64,000 nt of DNA from the NCBI GenBank assembly GCA_020721065.1, contig DYNM01000011.1:20327-84326 (forward strand), given 5' to 3'. Below the pieces are notes generated by a model. That model was not told where the DNA came from. It worked only from the letters and a program-made list of their open reading frames with translations, and did no database searches. A program made the translations under genes and the position numbers. Position 1 is the stretch's first letter, and every line of letters starts with the position of its first letter. This document shows, in pieces, positions 47,112-56,784 of this stretch. The stretch is from Thiocystis violascens (lineage in GTDB: Bacteria > Pseudomonadota > Gammaproteobacteria > Chromatiales > Chromatiaceae).

Positions 47112-48278
47112 TTACAAACGATCTCGTAAATCGCGCACCGCAAATCCGCGCCAGTCACCATTGATAGTTTTATTCAATCCCAACACTTTAAACCGCTCAC
47201 CCATTGCCGTTGGTAATAGCAGTTGTTTTGCTGCCAATCGCTGTTCTAACGTTATTTCCGCGCCAGCCAATAACTGATCAATGCCGCAACCAAGTAAAAA
47301 ATGCGCTTGCGTGGTAAATCCCGCCAGCGTAAATCCTGCTGCCTCGCCCGCTTCAGCAACGGCTGTGAAATCAACGTGCGCGGTAAGGTCTTGTAAACCC
47401 AAGTGCTGATATAAATCGCCGCTCACTTGATGATGGTAATAACCAAGCAAGGTGCCGCTTGTGCGATCTGGCTGATAATAATTGGCACGCGAATAACCGT
47501 AATCGCTCACCAATACCACGCCAACATCCAGCATCGCGCCCACCGCTGCCAGCCACGGTGCAAGGCGCAGATTCACTTCCGAGCTGTAGCCGGGCGCTTG
47601 CGCTAAACCGGCGGCATGTAATGTGGCAACCGCTGCGGTCAAGCCCGGCGATTGCACCGGAGCAGCGATGTCCATCAATGTCCCCGCCGTTGTCGTCACC
47701 AATATCTCAGTCACCGTGCCATCGGCGGCGATTTGAAAGCGGGAGACCGGCATCGCATCCAGCACCTCATTTGCCACCACCACGCCGCGCAGATGTTGCG
47801 GCAAGGTCGTCAGCCACTCGCAGCGCGGAGCAAGGTGCGGCAGTTCAGTAAACAGGCGCTGGCGCTGCCGGGCGGCGAGTTCGGCGCTCAATTCCACAAT
47901 CCAATAATGCGCCGGCACACTCTCCAGCCGTTCCAATTCGCGCAGCACCGCGACCGCCAGCGCCCCGCTGCCCGCGCCAAACTCCACGATATCATTGGTC
48001 ATTCCAGCAGGTGGTGGCGTCAATGCTTGCAACACTTCGGCACATTGGGCAGCGAGGCACTGCCCAAACAGCGGCGATAATTCCGGTGCCGTGATGAAAT
48101 CGCCGCCAGCACCGAATTTGTGCGCCCCAGCAACGTAATACCCCAGCCCCGGCGCATACAGCGCCAGCTCCATAAACGCATCAAATGGCAAGCGTCCACC
48201 CGCTGCGGCAATCTCCGCACAGAGCAACTGATGAAGTTGGGCGCTGAGATGTTGGGCATGAGCGTCAGCGGTCAGCAT
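47112..48278 (-). CDS. MidA-family (DUF185) SAM-dependent methyltransferase
   Basis: A 388-residue protein of the MidA/NDUFAF7 family, which in mitochondria methylates an Arg of complex I subunit NDUFS2. Conserved: FDAFMELALYAPGLGYYVAG, KFGAGGDFITAPELSPLFG, motif I IVEFGAGSGALAVAVL, YWIVELSAELAARQRQRL, VVANEVLDAMPVSRF and DYGYSR. Its bacterial target is not established. Stop and start abut with ycgN (stop 48279), so they are co-transcribed. Converges with the DUF3782 gene with a 15 bp spacer. Confidence 0.88.
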   Translation of the reverse strand: MLTADAHAQHLSAQLHQLLCAEIAAAGGRLPFDAFMELALYAPGLGYYVAGAHKFGAGGDFITAPELSPLFGQCLAAQCAEVLQALTPPPAGMTNDIVEFGAGSGALAVAVLRELERLESVPAHYWIVELSAELAARQRQRLFTELPHLAPRCEWLTTLPQHLRGVVVANEVLDAMPVSRFQIAADGTVTEILVTTTAGTLMDIAAPVQSPGLTAAVATLHAAGLAQAPGYSSEVNLRLAPWLAAVGAMLDVGVVLVSDYGYSRANYYQPDRTSGTLLGYYHHQVSGDLYQHLGLQDLTAHVDFTAVAEAGEAAGFTLAGFTTQAHFLLGCGIDQLLAGAEITLEQRLAAKQLLLPTAMGERFKVLGLNKTINGDWRGFAVRDLRDRL

Positions 48279-48713
48279 TTAGCGAATCCAATCAATCAAA
48301 TTCATCAACGGGTTAAGACCCGGACGCGGCGCCAGCACCCGCCCGCGCACACTGTGTCCAGCCTCACCCACCGAGCGCGGATCGCCGCTCAACAGCGGAT
48401 GCCAAGGCGGCAGCGTTTTACCTTCCGTGAGACGACGATAAGCGCAGGTTTCCGGCAGCCAAGCCGCATCGCGCAGCGTTTCGATGGTCAAGGTGATGCA
48501 ATCCGGCATGAGCGTGGCGCGAGCGGCATACTCTTGACAGCGGCAAGTCTTGAGATTGAGCAACGCGCACGCCACCCGCGAATAGACAATCTGGCCGGTG
48601 TCCTCATCCTCAAATTTTTCCAAACAACATTTGCCACAGCCGTCACACAACGCTTCCCATTGTTCTGGCGTCAACGCTGCCAGCGGCGTGGTTTCCCAAA
48701 AACGTTCAGACAT
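48279..48713 (-). CDS. ycgN: YcgN family cysteine cluster protein
   Basis: UPF0260 family, 144 residues from the Met at 48713 (a Met three codons upstream is possible). Conserved: FWETTPLAALTPEQWEALCDGCGKCC, CALLNLKTCRCQEY, MPDCITLT, LPETCAYRRLTEGK and GWHPLLSG-like PPWHPLLSGDP. The clustered cysteines are likely metal (Fe-S or Zn) ligands; function unknown. Precedes and abuts midA. Confidence 0.92.
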   Translation of the reverse strand: MSERFWETTPLAALTPEQWEALCDGCGKCCLEKFEDEDTGQIVYSRVACALLNLKTCRCQEYAARATLMPDCITLTIETLRDAAWLPETCAYRRLTEGKTLPPWHPLLSGDPRSVGEAGHSVRGRVLAPRPGLNPLMNLIDWIR

Positions 48714-48836
48714 CACCACCATTCCAAATTGATTTCAATAGAATTAACGCAACTACATTTCTAAATCAGTTGATCGCGCATTTAACTAAACACTGACCAT
48801 TCACTATTACAACTGCGCTCATAAAAAAACCACAAT

Positions 48837-49811
48837 TCAATCCGACGCGCTGGCGCTATAAACTCCATCTTGTCCGAGAATGTCCCGCAACCGCCGCAGC
48901 GCCTCCAATTGAATTTGCCGCACCCGCTCACGAGTAAGACCGATCTCAGCAGCGATTTGCTCCAACGTCGCATCTTCATCGCCTTGCAAACCAAAGCGAC
49001 GCTCCAAAACATCGCGTTGTTTATCCGTCAACTGCTGCAACCACTGTTCAAGCTGGCGCTGCTGCGCGACATCTTCAAGTTGAATTGCTGGATTGATTGC
49101 TGCCGGGTCTTCGAGAAGATCAAGTAACGAATGCTCAGGGTCTTGATCCAATGGCGTATCTAGCGACCGAATTTGCGTATTTAACATTAGTAAACGTCGC
49201 ACCACTAACACCGGTTTATCAATTAAATAGGCAACATCATCAATGGTCGGCTCGTGATCAAGTTGAGAATTGAGCTGACGAATGGCGCGTAAACACAGAT
49301 TGATTTCTTTAATGAGATGTACTGGAATTCGCACAGTACGCGCCTGATTCATAATTGCCCGTTCAATTGCCTGTCGAATCCACCATGTCGCATAAGTTGA
49401 AAAACGAAATCCGCGTTCAGGATCAAACTTTTCCACTGCATGAATTAAACCTAAATTACCCTCTTCAATTAAGTCAAGCAAAGGCAATCCGCGATTTGAA
49501 TAGTGGCGAGCAATGTTGACTACCAGCCGTAAATTGCACAAAATCATTTGTGACCGCGCCTGCGCATTACCACCTTGAATCTGGCGTGCTAACTGGATTT
49601 CTTCCGCAGCAGTTAATAATTGAAAAGTGCCAATATCATGCAAATACAGCAGCGTCATATCCACTTGCGTGGTGCTTGGTTCCACATCATCTGACGGAGT
49701 AAACAACGACAGCGACGCGCCAACCTCAAATAATTCATCAGCGGTATCAAATGTCTGCTCCACTGGGAACGCATGATCATCACTAGCGTTTTGATCCTCA
49801 GCACCGGTCAT
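48837..49811 (-). CDS. rpoS: RNA polymerase sigma factor RpoS
   Basis: Stationary-phase/general-stress sigma-70 factor, 324 residues. After an acidic N-terminus come region 1.2 ([24 protein letters not shown]), region 2 ([49 protein letters not shown]), region 3 with [14 protein letters not shown], and region 4 ([45 protein letters not shown]). VRIPVHLI and the short region 1 mark RpoS rather than RpoD. The usual neighbours nlpD and pcm are not adjacent. Divergent from a small cytochrome gene; a TATAAT at 49883-49888 on the plus strand lies in the shared spacer. Confidence 0.94.
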   Translation of the reverse strand: MTGAEDQNASDDHAFPVEQTFDTADELFEVGASLSLFTPSDDVEPSTTQVDMTLLYLHDIGTFQLLTAAEEIQLARQIQGGNAQARSQMILCNLRLVVNIARHYSNRGLPLLDLIEEGNLGLIHAVEKFDPERGFRFSTYATWWIRQAIERAIMNQARTVRIPVHLIKEINLCLRAIRQLNSQLDHEPTIDDVAYLIDKPVLVVRRLLMLNTQIRSLDTPLDQDPEHSLLDLLEDPAAINPAIQLEDVAQQRQLEQWLQQLTDKQRDVLERRFGLQGDEDATLEQIAAEIGLTRERVRQIQLEALRRLRDILGQDGVYSASASD

Positions 49812-49954
49812 ATCAGTTTCCGTGCATCAATCCAATAAGTTAAAGCTGAAAGTGCAGAACAGTTATTCATGCACGACTCTTTTATAATACAATCACCCAC
49901 GCCTTTTAAGCGTTACGCAATCACACATTCCGCACGAGATCAGAGTTATTTGTT

Positions 49955-50221
49955 ATGAATTTACGAGCACTGATATGTTTATTAGTATTGTCAGATTTTG
50001 CCAATGCTGCCGATAGCATTGCTACTCGCTATCAAACATCATGCACCACCTGTCATGGCACTGATGTGTATACGTCTACCAAGCGCAGAATAACGTCTTT
50101 TGATGCGCTAGAACGACAAGTAAAACGCTGCACGTTGGCACTGAGTTTGCGCTGGTCTAATGATGAAGTGCATGATGTGAGTACATACTTAAATCAACGG
50201 TTTTATCATTTTCCACGCTAA
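49955..50221 (+). CDS. Small c-type cytochrome-like protein
   Basis: An 88-residue exported protein: signal peptide (LRALICLLVLSDFANA), then TRYQTSCTTCHGTDVYT, a single CxxCH haem-binding site. The axial Met expected in monohaem cytochrome c is not evident in the tail (DEVHDVSTYLNQRFYHF); an His may serve. Divergent from rpoS. Similar small proteins are found in cytochrome-rich gammaproteobacteria, often as single-haem electron carriers; partner unknown. Confidence 0.75.
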   Translation: MNLRALICLLVLSDFANAADSIATRYQTSCTTCHGTDVYTSTKRRITSFDALERQVKRCTLALSLRWSNDEVHDVSTYLNQRFYHFPR

Positions 50222-50232
50222 TTCAATATGTC

Positions 50233-50335
50233 TAGAAGTTACGCAGTTGCGATATAATCTATTGATTGATTTATCAGTTGTCAGTTAGCGGTGATAACCG
50301 ACAGCCGACAACTTTTTGCAACTACATAACTCCTA
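50233..50335 (-). repeat. MITE-like element, inverted orientation
   Basis: Left end TAGAAGTTACGCAGTTGC followed by GATATAATCTATTGATT (the right-end sequence of the 6319 copy inverted), interior with CAGTTGTCAGT and GACAGCCGACAAC, right end CAACTACATAACTCCTA. It lies downstream of the converging cytochrome and aspartic protease genes. Confidence 0.74.
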
Positions 50336-50345
50336 GTTTCATTAT

Positions 50346-51098
50346 TTATTTTGGTGCTAACGTGATTTGATTGTTCGCATCATCAATTGTCATCCGAAAA
50401 CGTCCCAGCACATTCATTCCCAATAGCGCCTGCCCACCGAGGCGCTGATCCTCAATAAATGCGACCGCTACATTGGTCAGCCGCTCCGTCCCGAGCACCA
50501 ACGCCGGCAAGCGCCCAATTTGCGCCGATACGGTGCCATTCGCCGTTTGCACTGAGCGTTTTCGCAACGTTGCCGAATTCAAACCGAGGCGAGCGAGTAA
50601 AGATAATGGCAACACCACCTGCTCGGCTCCGGTGTCAATTAGCAACGGTTGTTGCAATTGTTGTTTATTCATTCCTTCTAGGGTCGCATTAACCACATGC
50701 GCTGCGCCTTGTCGTTGCGTTGGCAATACAATATCAGCGCCAGCGGTGGACGGTGACGACGGTGCGTCGTGGGTTGGTGGCGCGGTCACTGCGGTTTTTT
50801 CACCCAAAATCAATACCCGCTCAACGCGCTGCGCCGAACTTTGCACAATTACATAATTAAAGTTTTCCAATAGCAAACGCAAACGCTCAATTAATTGCGT
50901 TCCTTCAGCATGTGCCACCGCATCAGTGGTGTATTCAATGCCGCTGGTTTCAAAACCGTATTCTGTCATCAATCGCTCTAATTCCGCGTTGACTGCAATG
51001 GGTGCAGCGGCAAAAATTGGCGGCGTTAAAAATACTGCTACACAAAAGAGCTGCCGCAAATAAAAAACAACATGCTGAAACTTGATGCGCTTGTTCAT
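50346..51098 (-). CDS. Retropepsin-like aspartic protease (periplasmic), last gene of the secretion operon
   Basis: A 250-residue exported protein: signal peptide up to about residue 31 (VAVFLTPPIFAAA). The C-terminal domain (about 125-250) is an AA-clan retropepsin-like fold with the catalytic triad PLLIDTGAEQVVLPLSLLARLGL (Asp155-Thr-Gly), then ANGTVSAQIGRLPALVLGTERLTNVAVAFI and the second part LLGMNVLGRF, matching single-domain bacterial aspartic proteases that act as dimers. The role is inferred from family and position. Its ATG overlaps the glycosyltransferase stop (TAATG), so the two are translationally coupled. Confidence 0.85.
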   Translation of the reverse strand: MNKRIKFQHVVFYLRQLFCVAVFLTPPIFAAAPIAVNAELERLMTEYGFETSGIEYTTDAVAHAEGTQLIERLRLLLENFNYVIVQSSAQRVERVLILGEKTAVTAPPTHDAPSSPSTAGADIVLPTQRQGAAHVVNATLEGMNKQQLQQPLLIDTGAEQVVLPLSLLARLGLNSATLRKRSVQTANGTVSAQIGRLPALVLGTERLTNVAVAFIEDQRLGGQALLGMNVLGRFRMTIDDANNQITLAPK

Positions 51099-53608
51099 TA
51101 TTCAACCTGCGCGTTGCACCATTGCTGCCACATTTCCCGATAAGCCAGCTCAACACGCCGTGCAAAACCAATCTCATCACAACAAATACTTGCGGTTAAT
51201 TCTTGGCGCAGCGTGGTACGAATTGCTGCTAATTGAGTGACATCAGTAGCGAGAGCAACGGTTTTTTCAATATATGCAGTTTCAGTATCGGCGATCCATT
51301 CAGGATGACCAGCGCCAGTTAAAATTGAACTGCCTAAACGTCCCACGCTGGGACGCGCCGCTAAAGTAATAAATGGAATGCCAAAATATAAGGATTCAAA
51401 TAACGTGGTTCCAGAATTGTGCGGAAAACAATCCAGACTAATATCAATGCCATGCAATACGTCCCAAGGTGGACTTTGATAACCAATTTCTAAACGTTCA
51501 GAATCAATTCCATGTGCAGCAAAACGCGCAATTAAATCAGTTTGCATGGCAGTTGAGGTGAAATCTTTGCTATTCACCACTAAACGCGCCGTAGGCAGTT
51601 GTTGCAATAGCTTTGACCACACATGAATTGTGTGATGATTGATGCGAATTGCCCGCGTGAGAGTGCCAAAAGTGACATAACCGCGAGTGAGCGCCGGTAA
51701 TGGATTTACCTCGCCTATGTCGGGCGTTTGTCGATAAACGTAAGCTGGAGTTTTGATGCGCCAAGGTGTTTCGGAAAAAAGATGTTCACTGCCAACTGGC
51801 GTCATTATTTCATCGGTTAAGAAATAATCAATTGCCGTTAAGCCGGTGGTATACGCATAACCGAGCCAAGACACTGCAATCGGTGCTGGACGATATGCAA
51901 ACACACCCAGACGATTATTTGAGGTATGACCTGCAAGATCAATTAAAATATCAATGTGATCGGCACGAATTCGCTCGGCAAGTTCCGTATCGCTTAAAGT
52001 GCGAGTTGGTACCCAATGCTCCACGCAGCGACGATAACACTCAGTAATTGCATCTTCTTTAACTAATTCGGCATAAGCAGTAACTTCAACTTGCGTTTTA
52101 TCGTGCCGCGCCAATAAAGGCTCTAAAAAATATAAGGTTGAATGTGCGCAAAAATCTGGCGAAACGTAGCCAATTTTGAGTCGTCGCTCTGGAGTGCGGT
52201 CATTGAGGTGTGGTTGCCAATTACAATGCAATGGTTCAGCAATCCGCTGATTGAATTCTTGATAAACAGTAAAAATCTCTTCAGCACTGCGATCAGGATG
52301 ATAGTTTAGGGAAAAGAGCAGAGAACTATAAATTTTCTTCGACGCACTCACTGTCAATGCTTTTTTATAATCACTAATCGTATCGTCTGATTGATTAAAA
52401 GCGTAATGTGTACTGCCATGAATTGCTAACATCTCAGAATCACTTGATGCCAACATCACAGTTAATAATTGAGATGCTAATTGCTGTCTCTGAATGGGAG
52501 AGTTATTGCCATACAGCTTTAAAGCACGTTGATACAATGCTGCGGATTCATCTAAACGCCCAAAACGCTGAAAAACATTAGCAAGATTAGATAAAATTTC
52601 AGGATGATTGGGTTGAATCTGAAGAGCGCGTTGTTGTAAATCCAACGCTGCATCCAATTGACCAAGTGCGAGTTGTACATTACCAAGATTGCTGAGAATT
52701 TCTGCATCGTTGGGCTGTAATGCCAATGCTTGTTGATAACAGTTAAATGCTGCTGTGAGTTGTTGCTCGCCGCGCAAAATTGCACCAAGCACAAGATATG
52801 ATTTAACGTGTTGTGGATTCAGATATAGTGCATGACGACAATAGAGTTTTGCATCTTCGCGTTGCCCCAAACGATAAGATAATTTCGCTAAATTGTAAAA
52901 CGCCGCTACAAAATGTGGAGCTAATTTAGCAGCGCGAGCGTAATGGAATAAGGCGTCATCAAGTCGCTCTAAATCTTCACAAACAACACCTAATGTATTC
53001 AAACATTCGGCATCATTGGGATCGCATTGCAACGCTTTTTCCAATGCGGCTATTGCGTCTTGACTGGATTGATTGTGCGCCAACACGGTGCCCAGTATTT
53101 TCCAACCCAAGGCATGATGTGGATAATGGATTGTAAACGTTTGCGCGTATTGCTGCGCAGCTTGATATTGACTTGTTTCAAACAAAGTAAAGAGCGCATC
53201 AATTTCAGTTGCGGTTGGTTCCTGTCTCGGTAATGGCGCAATTGGAGCTGACGTGACGATCTGTACTAAATGCGCTTCTAATTCTGTCGCTGCTGGCGTT
53301 TCTAATCCATTCGCTTGCGCTTGGCGAATGACAATTAAAGCATCTTCTGATCGTCCAGCTAATAACAAACCTTCAGCGAATGCTTGCCAATGAATACCAG
53401 TGTCTGGTGCTAATTCTAGCGCCTGCTGCAAATGGTCTAAGCCAATCTCAAATGCACCGCGCTCAATGTTTAAAACTCCAAAACCGTGATGCGCGGCAGC
53501 ATGATTTGCATTTTCTGCTAAAAGTTGTTGATAACCGTCAGCGGCTTGATCTAAATGACCAGCACGGTGCTGCGCGATGGTTGCTGCGAATAGCGATTGA
53601 GCCGTCAT
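51098..53608 (-). CDS. TPR/GT41 glycosyltransferase, O-GlcNAc-transferase (SPINDLY)-like
   Basis: An 836-residue cytosolic protein. Residues about 1-400 are TPR repeats (for example AALEKALQCDPNDAECLNTLG and its neighbours). The C-terminal half is a GT41 fold: RLKIGYVSPDFCAHS with the conserved DFxxH His, ILIDLAGHTSNNRLGVFAYRPAPI, VSWLGYAYTTGL, and a nucleotide region LDCFPHNSGTTLFESLYFGIPFIT. In the segment FGTLTRAIRINHHTI the Lys expected for OGT (K842 in human OGT) reads Arg; other functional positions look conserved. Glycosylation of exported proteins by this enzyme is inference. It lies 32 bp downstream of the HlyD-type gene and overlaps the protease gene. Confidence 0.87.
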   Translation of the reverse strand: MTAQSLFAATIAQHRAGHLDQAADGYQQLLAENANHAAAHHGFGVLNIERGAFEIGLDHLQQALELAPDTGIHWQAFAEGLLLAGRSEDALIVIRQAQANGLETPAATELEAHLVQIVTSAPIAPLPRQEPTATEIDALFTLFETSQYQAAQQYAQTFTIHYPHHALGWKILGTVLAHNQSSQDAIAALEKALQCDPNDAECLNTLGVVCEDLERLDDALFHYARAAKLAPHFVAAFYNLAKLSYRLGQREDAKLYCRHALYLNPQHVKSYLVLGAILRGEQQLTAAFNCYQQALALQPNDAEILSNLGNVQLALGQLDAALDLQQRALQIQPNHPEILSNLANVFQRFGRLDESAALYQRALKLYGNNSPIQRQQLASQLLTVMLASSDSEMLAIHGSTHYAFNQSDDTISDYKKALTVSASKKIYSSLLFSLNYHPDRSAEEIFTVYQEFNQRIAEPLHCNWQPHLNDRTPERRLKIGYVSPDFCAHSTLYFLEPLLARHDKTQVEVTAYAELVKEDAITECYRRCVEHWVPTRTLSDTELAERIRADHIDILIDLAGHTSNNRLGVFAYRPAPIAVSWLGYAYTTGLTAIDYFLTDEIMTPVGSEHLFSETPWRIKTPAYVYRQTPDIGEVNPLPALTRGYVTFGTLTRAIRINHHTIHVWSKLLQQLPTARLVVNSKDFTSTAMQTDLIARFAAHGIDSERLEIGYQSPPWDVLHGIDISLDCFPHNSGTTLFESLYFGIPFITLAARPSVGRLGSSILTGAGHPEWIADTETAYIEKTVALATDVTQLAAIRTTLRQELTASICCDEIGFARRVELAYREMWQQWCNAQVE

Positions 53609-53640
53609 TTAATTCTCCGCTGATAGTAGTAAACGATGAG

Positions 53641-55020
53641 TTATTCTTCTTTCAAACCTAAAACCATGCGATCAGTAATTGGGCGAATGAGGTATTCAAA
53701 GAAGGTACGCTCACCGGTTTTAATCATCACGTCTGCTGGCATTCCGGGTAGCAGTGTTAAACCACGCAGCGTATTCATGCCTTCTGGATTGACTTGAATT
53801 CGTGCTAAATAATACGGTGCGCCCGTGCTTGGATCGGTTAAGCGGTCACCAGAAATGGTTAATACGGTGCCAAATACGGTTGGCGTGACGCGTGAATTAA
53901 AGGCTGAAAAACGAATTTCAGCGGATAAGCCGGGCAATACTTGATCCACATCAGTAGGTTGTACTCGCGCTTCAACCAATAGCGGTTCACCTTCGGGAAT
54001 GATGTCTAAAATGGGATCGCCAGAACGTAAAACGCCGCCAACCGTGTGAATACGCATTCCGACAATTGAACCAGATGATGGTGCAATCACCACTGTGCGC
54101 TCTAATGTTTTTTCTAACGCCCGAATACGTTCGCGCAAATCAGATAAATCGGTTTGTGCGGCTCGCAATTGTTCTACAACATCGCTGGTAAAGACGCGGC
54201 GCACCTGTGCAATTTGTAATTTTGTTTCACCAATTTGTACTCGCGTCGCAGCGACGGAAGAGAGATGTTCGGCGCGTTCCCCTTCTAATTCTGCCACCAT
54301 CCGTTCCCATTCGCGTAAACGGCTTTTATCACCTAATCCTTTCGCAAAGAGTTTGTGTAAACCTTCAATTTCTTCTTGATAAAGACTAATGCGTTTTTCT
54401 TTACTGGCAGCAAGTCCAGTTAAACCGCGAATTTGTTCTTCAAGCTGTCCCACGCGCTGTTGTAAAACGTCCACTTCACCAGTCATCGCTTGATGACGCG
54501 CCTGAAAGACACGCGCTTGACCGGTCATGGCTTCTTCAACGCGAGGATCGTTTTTGATCGCCAATAAATCGTCAGAGAATGTGACCTTGCTGGCACCGTC
54601 GCGCTCGGCAATGAGGCGGGATTCTTCAGCGCGGCGGGCGAAAAATTTGCCCCGCGCAATTTCGAGTTGCGCTCGCGCCTCAGTGTCGTCAATCCGCAAC
54701 AGAACTGCGTCTTTTTCTACCGTGTCGCCTTCGCGCACCAGAATTTGGCTGACGATGCCGCCTTCCATGTGTTGCACGGTTTTACGCGACGATTCGACGG
54801 TCACGATGCCGGGAGCGACGGCGGCGCTGTCAATCGGCGCAAACGCTGCCCACACGCTGAAGCCGCCCAAGCCGCCCAGTAATACCAGCAGTCCCAACAG
54901 TCGTTCTGGACCGTCGCTGGTGCGTAAGCTGGTGGTGTCGGCTTTTGGTTCGACCGTTTTCGGAATAACGTTAATATCCAAAGTCTTATGCCTTCTAAAA
55001 GTGAATGCGACCCGCTGCAA
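53641..55020 (-). CDS. Type I secretion membrane fusion protein, HlyD family
   Basis: Periplasmic adaptor linking the ABC exporter to a TolC-like outer-membrane channel. The 459 residues show a cytoplasmic N-terminus, one membrane segment (about 43-62, LLGLLVLLGGLGGFSVWAAF), then the lipoyl/barrel half AVAPGIVTVESSRKTVQHMEGGIVSQILVREGDTV, long coiled coils (about 130-310), and the C-terminal barrel (GAPYYLARIQVN, LLPGMPADVMIKTGERTFFEYL), typical of the HlyD/PrtE type. The start at 55020 is given; a TTG at 54981, 13 codons in and preceded by AGAAGG, may be the true one. TolC is not in the window. 25 bp after the ABC gene. Confidence 0.93.
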   Translation of the reverse strand: MQRVAFTFRRHKTLDINVIPKTVEPKADTTSLRTSDGPERLLGLLVLLGGLGGFSVWAAFAPIDSAAVAPGIVTVESSRKTVQHMEGGIVSQILVREGDTVEKDAVLLRIDDTEARAQLEIARGKFFARRAEESRLIAERDGASKVTFSDDLLAIKNDPRVEEAMTGQARVFQARHQAMTGEVDVLQQRVGQLEEQIRGLTGLAASKEKRISLYQEEIEGLHKLFAKGLGDKSRLREWERMVAELEGERAEHLSSVAATRVQIGETKLQIAQVRRVFTSDVVEQLRAAQTDLSDLRERIRALEKTLERTVVIAPSSGSIVGMRIHTVGGVLRSGDPILDIIPEGEPLLVEARVQPTDVDQVLPGLSAEIRFSAFNSRVTPTVFGTVLTISGDRLTDPSTGAPYYLARIQVNPEGMNTLRGLTLLPGMPADVMIKTGERTFFEYLIRPITDRMVLGLKEE

Positions 55021-55044
55021 TGCGCAGCGGTACAGCGTGTTGGG

Positions 55045-56784
55045 TTAGCCGACTGCCATCGCGGTGCCTGCCGCTGAACTGGCGGTGTTGCTGACGCTGG
55101 TGGGTTTGGCGAATTGTGACAACACCTGATCGCGGGGCGCGAAAAGGTGCAACATGCCTTCGCGCAACACCAGAATTTTATCGACGCCACTCAACACGTT
55201 AGGGCGATGGGTGATGATAAACACGGTGGAGCCAGCGGCTTTGAGCTGCGCAATGGCGCGTACCAGTGCGGCTTCACCTTGCTCATCCAGATTGGAGTTG
55301 GGCTCGTCGAGTACGACCAGCACTGGCTCGCCATACATCGCTCGCGCTAAACCCAACCGCTGGCGTTGTCCGCCGGAGAGCACTGCGCCGCCGACGCCGA
55401 CGGGTGTGTCATAACCCTTTGATAACCCAAGAATCATCTCGTGAACTCCGGCGCGTTGTGCGGCCTGTACCACGCGTTCAGGGTCAACGGTGCCGAAGCG
55501 GGCGATGTTTTCGCTGACGCTTCCCTCAAATAATTCAATGTCTTGCGGTAAATAGCCGATGTGTGGACCTAAATCTTCACGGTTCCAACGGCTGATTTCT
55601 GCGCCGTCCAGTCGCACTGTGCCCGCAGCAGTTGGCCACACGCCCAACATGACCCGCGCCAGCGTGGATTTGCCGGCCGCACTCGGTCCGATCACGCCGA
55701 TGACTTCGCCGGGCGCAACGTCAAAACTGATGCGTTTCAACACTGCGGCGGTGGCACCGGGCGGGGCGGCGACGACTTCTTGGAAGCTGATTTGTCCAAT
55801 CGGAGTGGGTAGACGCATGTTGACGGGGCGGGCGGGCACGGATTGCAGCAGAGTTTGCAGGCGGCTGTAGGAGGTGCGGGCGGTAAGAAAGCCTTTCCAT
55901 GCACCGATCAGCATGTCGATTGGAGCCAGCGCCCGTCCCATCAGGATGGAGCCGGCGATCATGATGCCGGGGGTGACGATTTGTTGAATGGCGAGATACG
56001 CGCCGACGCCGAGGATGAGCGATTGCAGGGTGATGCGCACGGTTTTACTGGTGTTGATGAGGAAGCCGGCGCGGTCACTGGCAAGTGCTTGTAGCTTTAA
56101 CATCTCAATGTGACGCGCCAGCCACCGTTGGTGAACATTTTGCAACATGCCCATGGATTCCAACGCTTCGGCGTTGCGCAAATTGCCTTGCAAATAGTTG
56201 TTGCTGGCGACGGCTTGGGCGTTGGCCATTGCCAACGGTTTGCTGGTGATGAGTTCGTTGGTGATGGCGAGAATGATGAGGATGACGGCACCGCCGACGG
56301 CGAGCCAGCCGATCAGGGGGTGCATCAAAAATAATACTGCCATGTATAAAGGAATCCACGGGGCGTCAAAGAAGCCGAATAGGCCGTTGCCGGTGAGGAA
56401 TTGGCGCAGGGCGGTGAGGTCTTGAATCGGTTGGATGCCGGTGTGTCCGCCGCCGCGTAAATTGGCGTCAAACATGGCGGCAAACAGGCGGCTGTTGAGG
56501 TGCATGTCGAGGCGGGCGCTGACGCGGACGAGGATGCGGGAGCGAATGAGTTCGAGTGCGCCCATGAGTGCGTACAGTCCCACTACGAGCAGGGTGAGCA
56601 CTAAGAGCGTCATGGCGCTGCCGCTTGCCAACACTCTGTCGTAAACTTGCAACATATAAAGTGATGGTACTAACAACAGCACATTGATGAAGGCACTGAA
56701 AAAGCCGGTGTATAAAAAGGAGTTGCGGCTGGCTTGCAGGGCTGATCGCAATTCGTCAATGGGAGGACGGGCACGTTTATTCAC
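55045..56784 (-). CDS. Type I secretion ABC transporter (PrtD-type permease/ATPase)
   Basis: Inner-membrane exporter powering substrate translocation. The 579-residue protein has an N-terminal membrane domain (about 1-320) without a C39 peptidase domain, and a C-terminal ATPase: Walker A GPSAAGKSTLAR near residue 365, Q-loop GYLPQDIELF, signature LSGGQRQRLGLARA, Walker B VLVVLDEPNSNLD and H-loop IITHRP. Absence of C39 indicates export of RTX/S-layer-like substrates without leader cleavage, which fits the divergent genes from 57478 on. First gene of the unit ABC-HlyD-GT41-protease. Confidence 0.94.
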   Translation of the reverse strand: MNKRARPPIDELRSALQASRNSFLYTGFFSAFINVLLLVPSLYMLQVYDRVLASGSAMTLLVLTLLVVGLYALMGALELIRSRILVRVSARLDMHLNSRLFAAMFDANLRGGGHTGIQPIQDLTALRQFLTGNGLFGFFDAPWIPLYMAVLFLMHPLIGWLAVGGAVILIILAITNELITSKPLAMANAQAVASNNYLQGNLRNAEALESMGMLQNVHQRWLARHIEMLKLQALASDRAGFLINTSKTVRITLQSLILGVGAYLAIQQIVTPGIMIAGSILMGRALAPIDMLIGAWKGFLTARTSYSRLQTLLQSVPARPVNMRLPTPIGQISFQEVVAAPPGATAAVLKRISFDVAPGEVIGVIGPSAAGKSTLARVMLGVWPTAAGTVRLDGAEISRWNREDLGPHIGYLPQDIELFEGSVSENIARFGTVDPERVVQAAQRAGVHEMILGLSKGYDTPVGVGGAVLSGGQRQRLGLARAMYGEPVLVVLDEPNSNLDEQGEAALVRAIAQLKAAGSTVFIITHRPNVLSGVDKILVLREGMLHLFAPRDQVLSQFAKPTSVSNTASSAAGTAMAVG

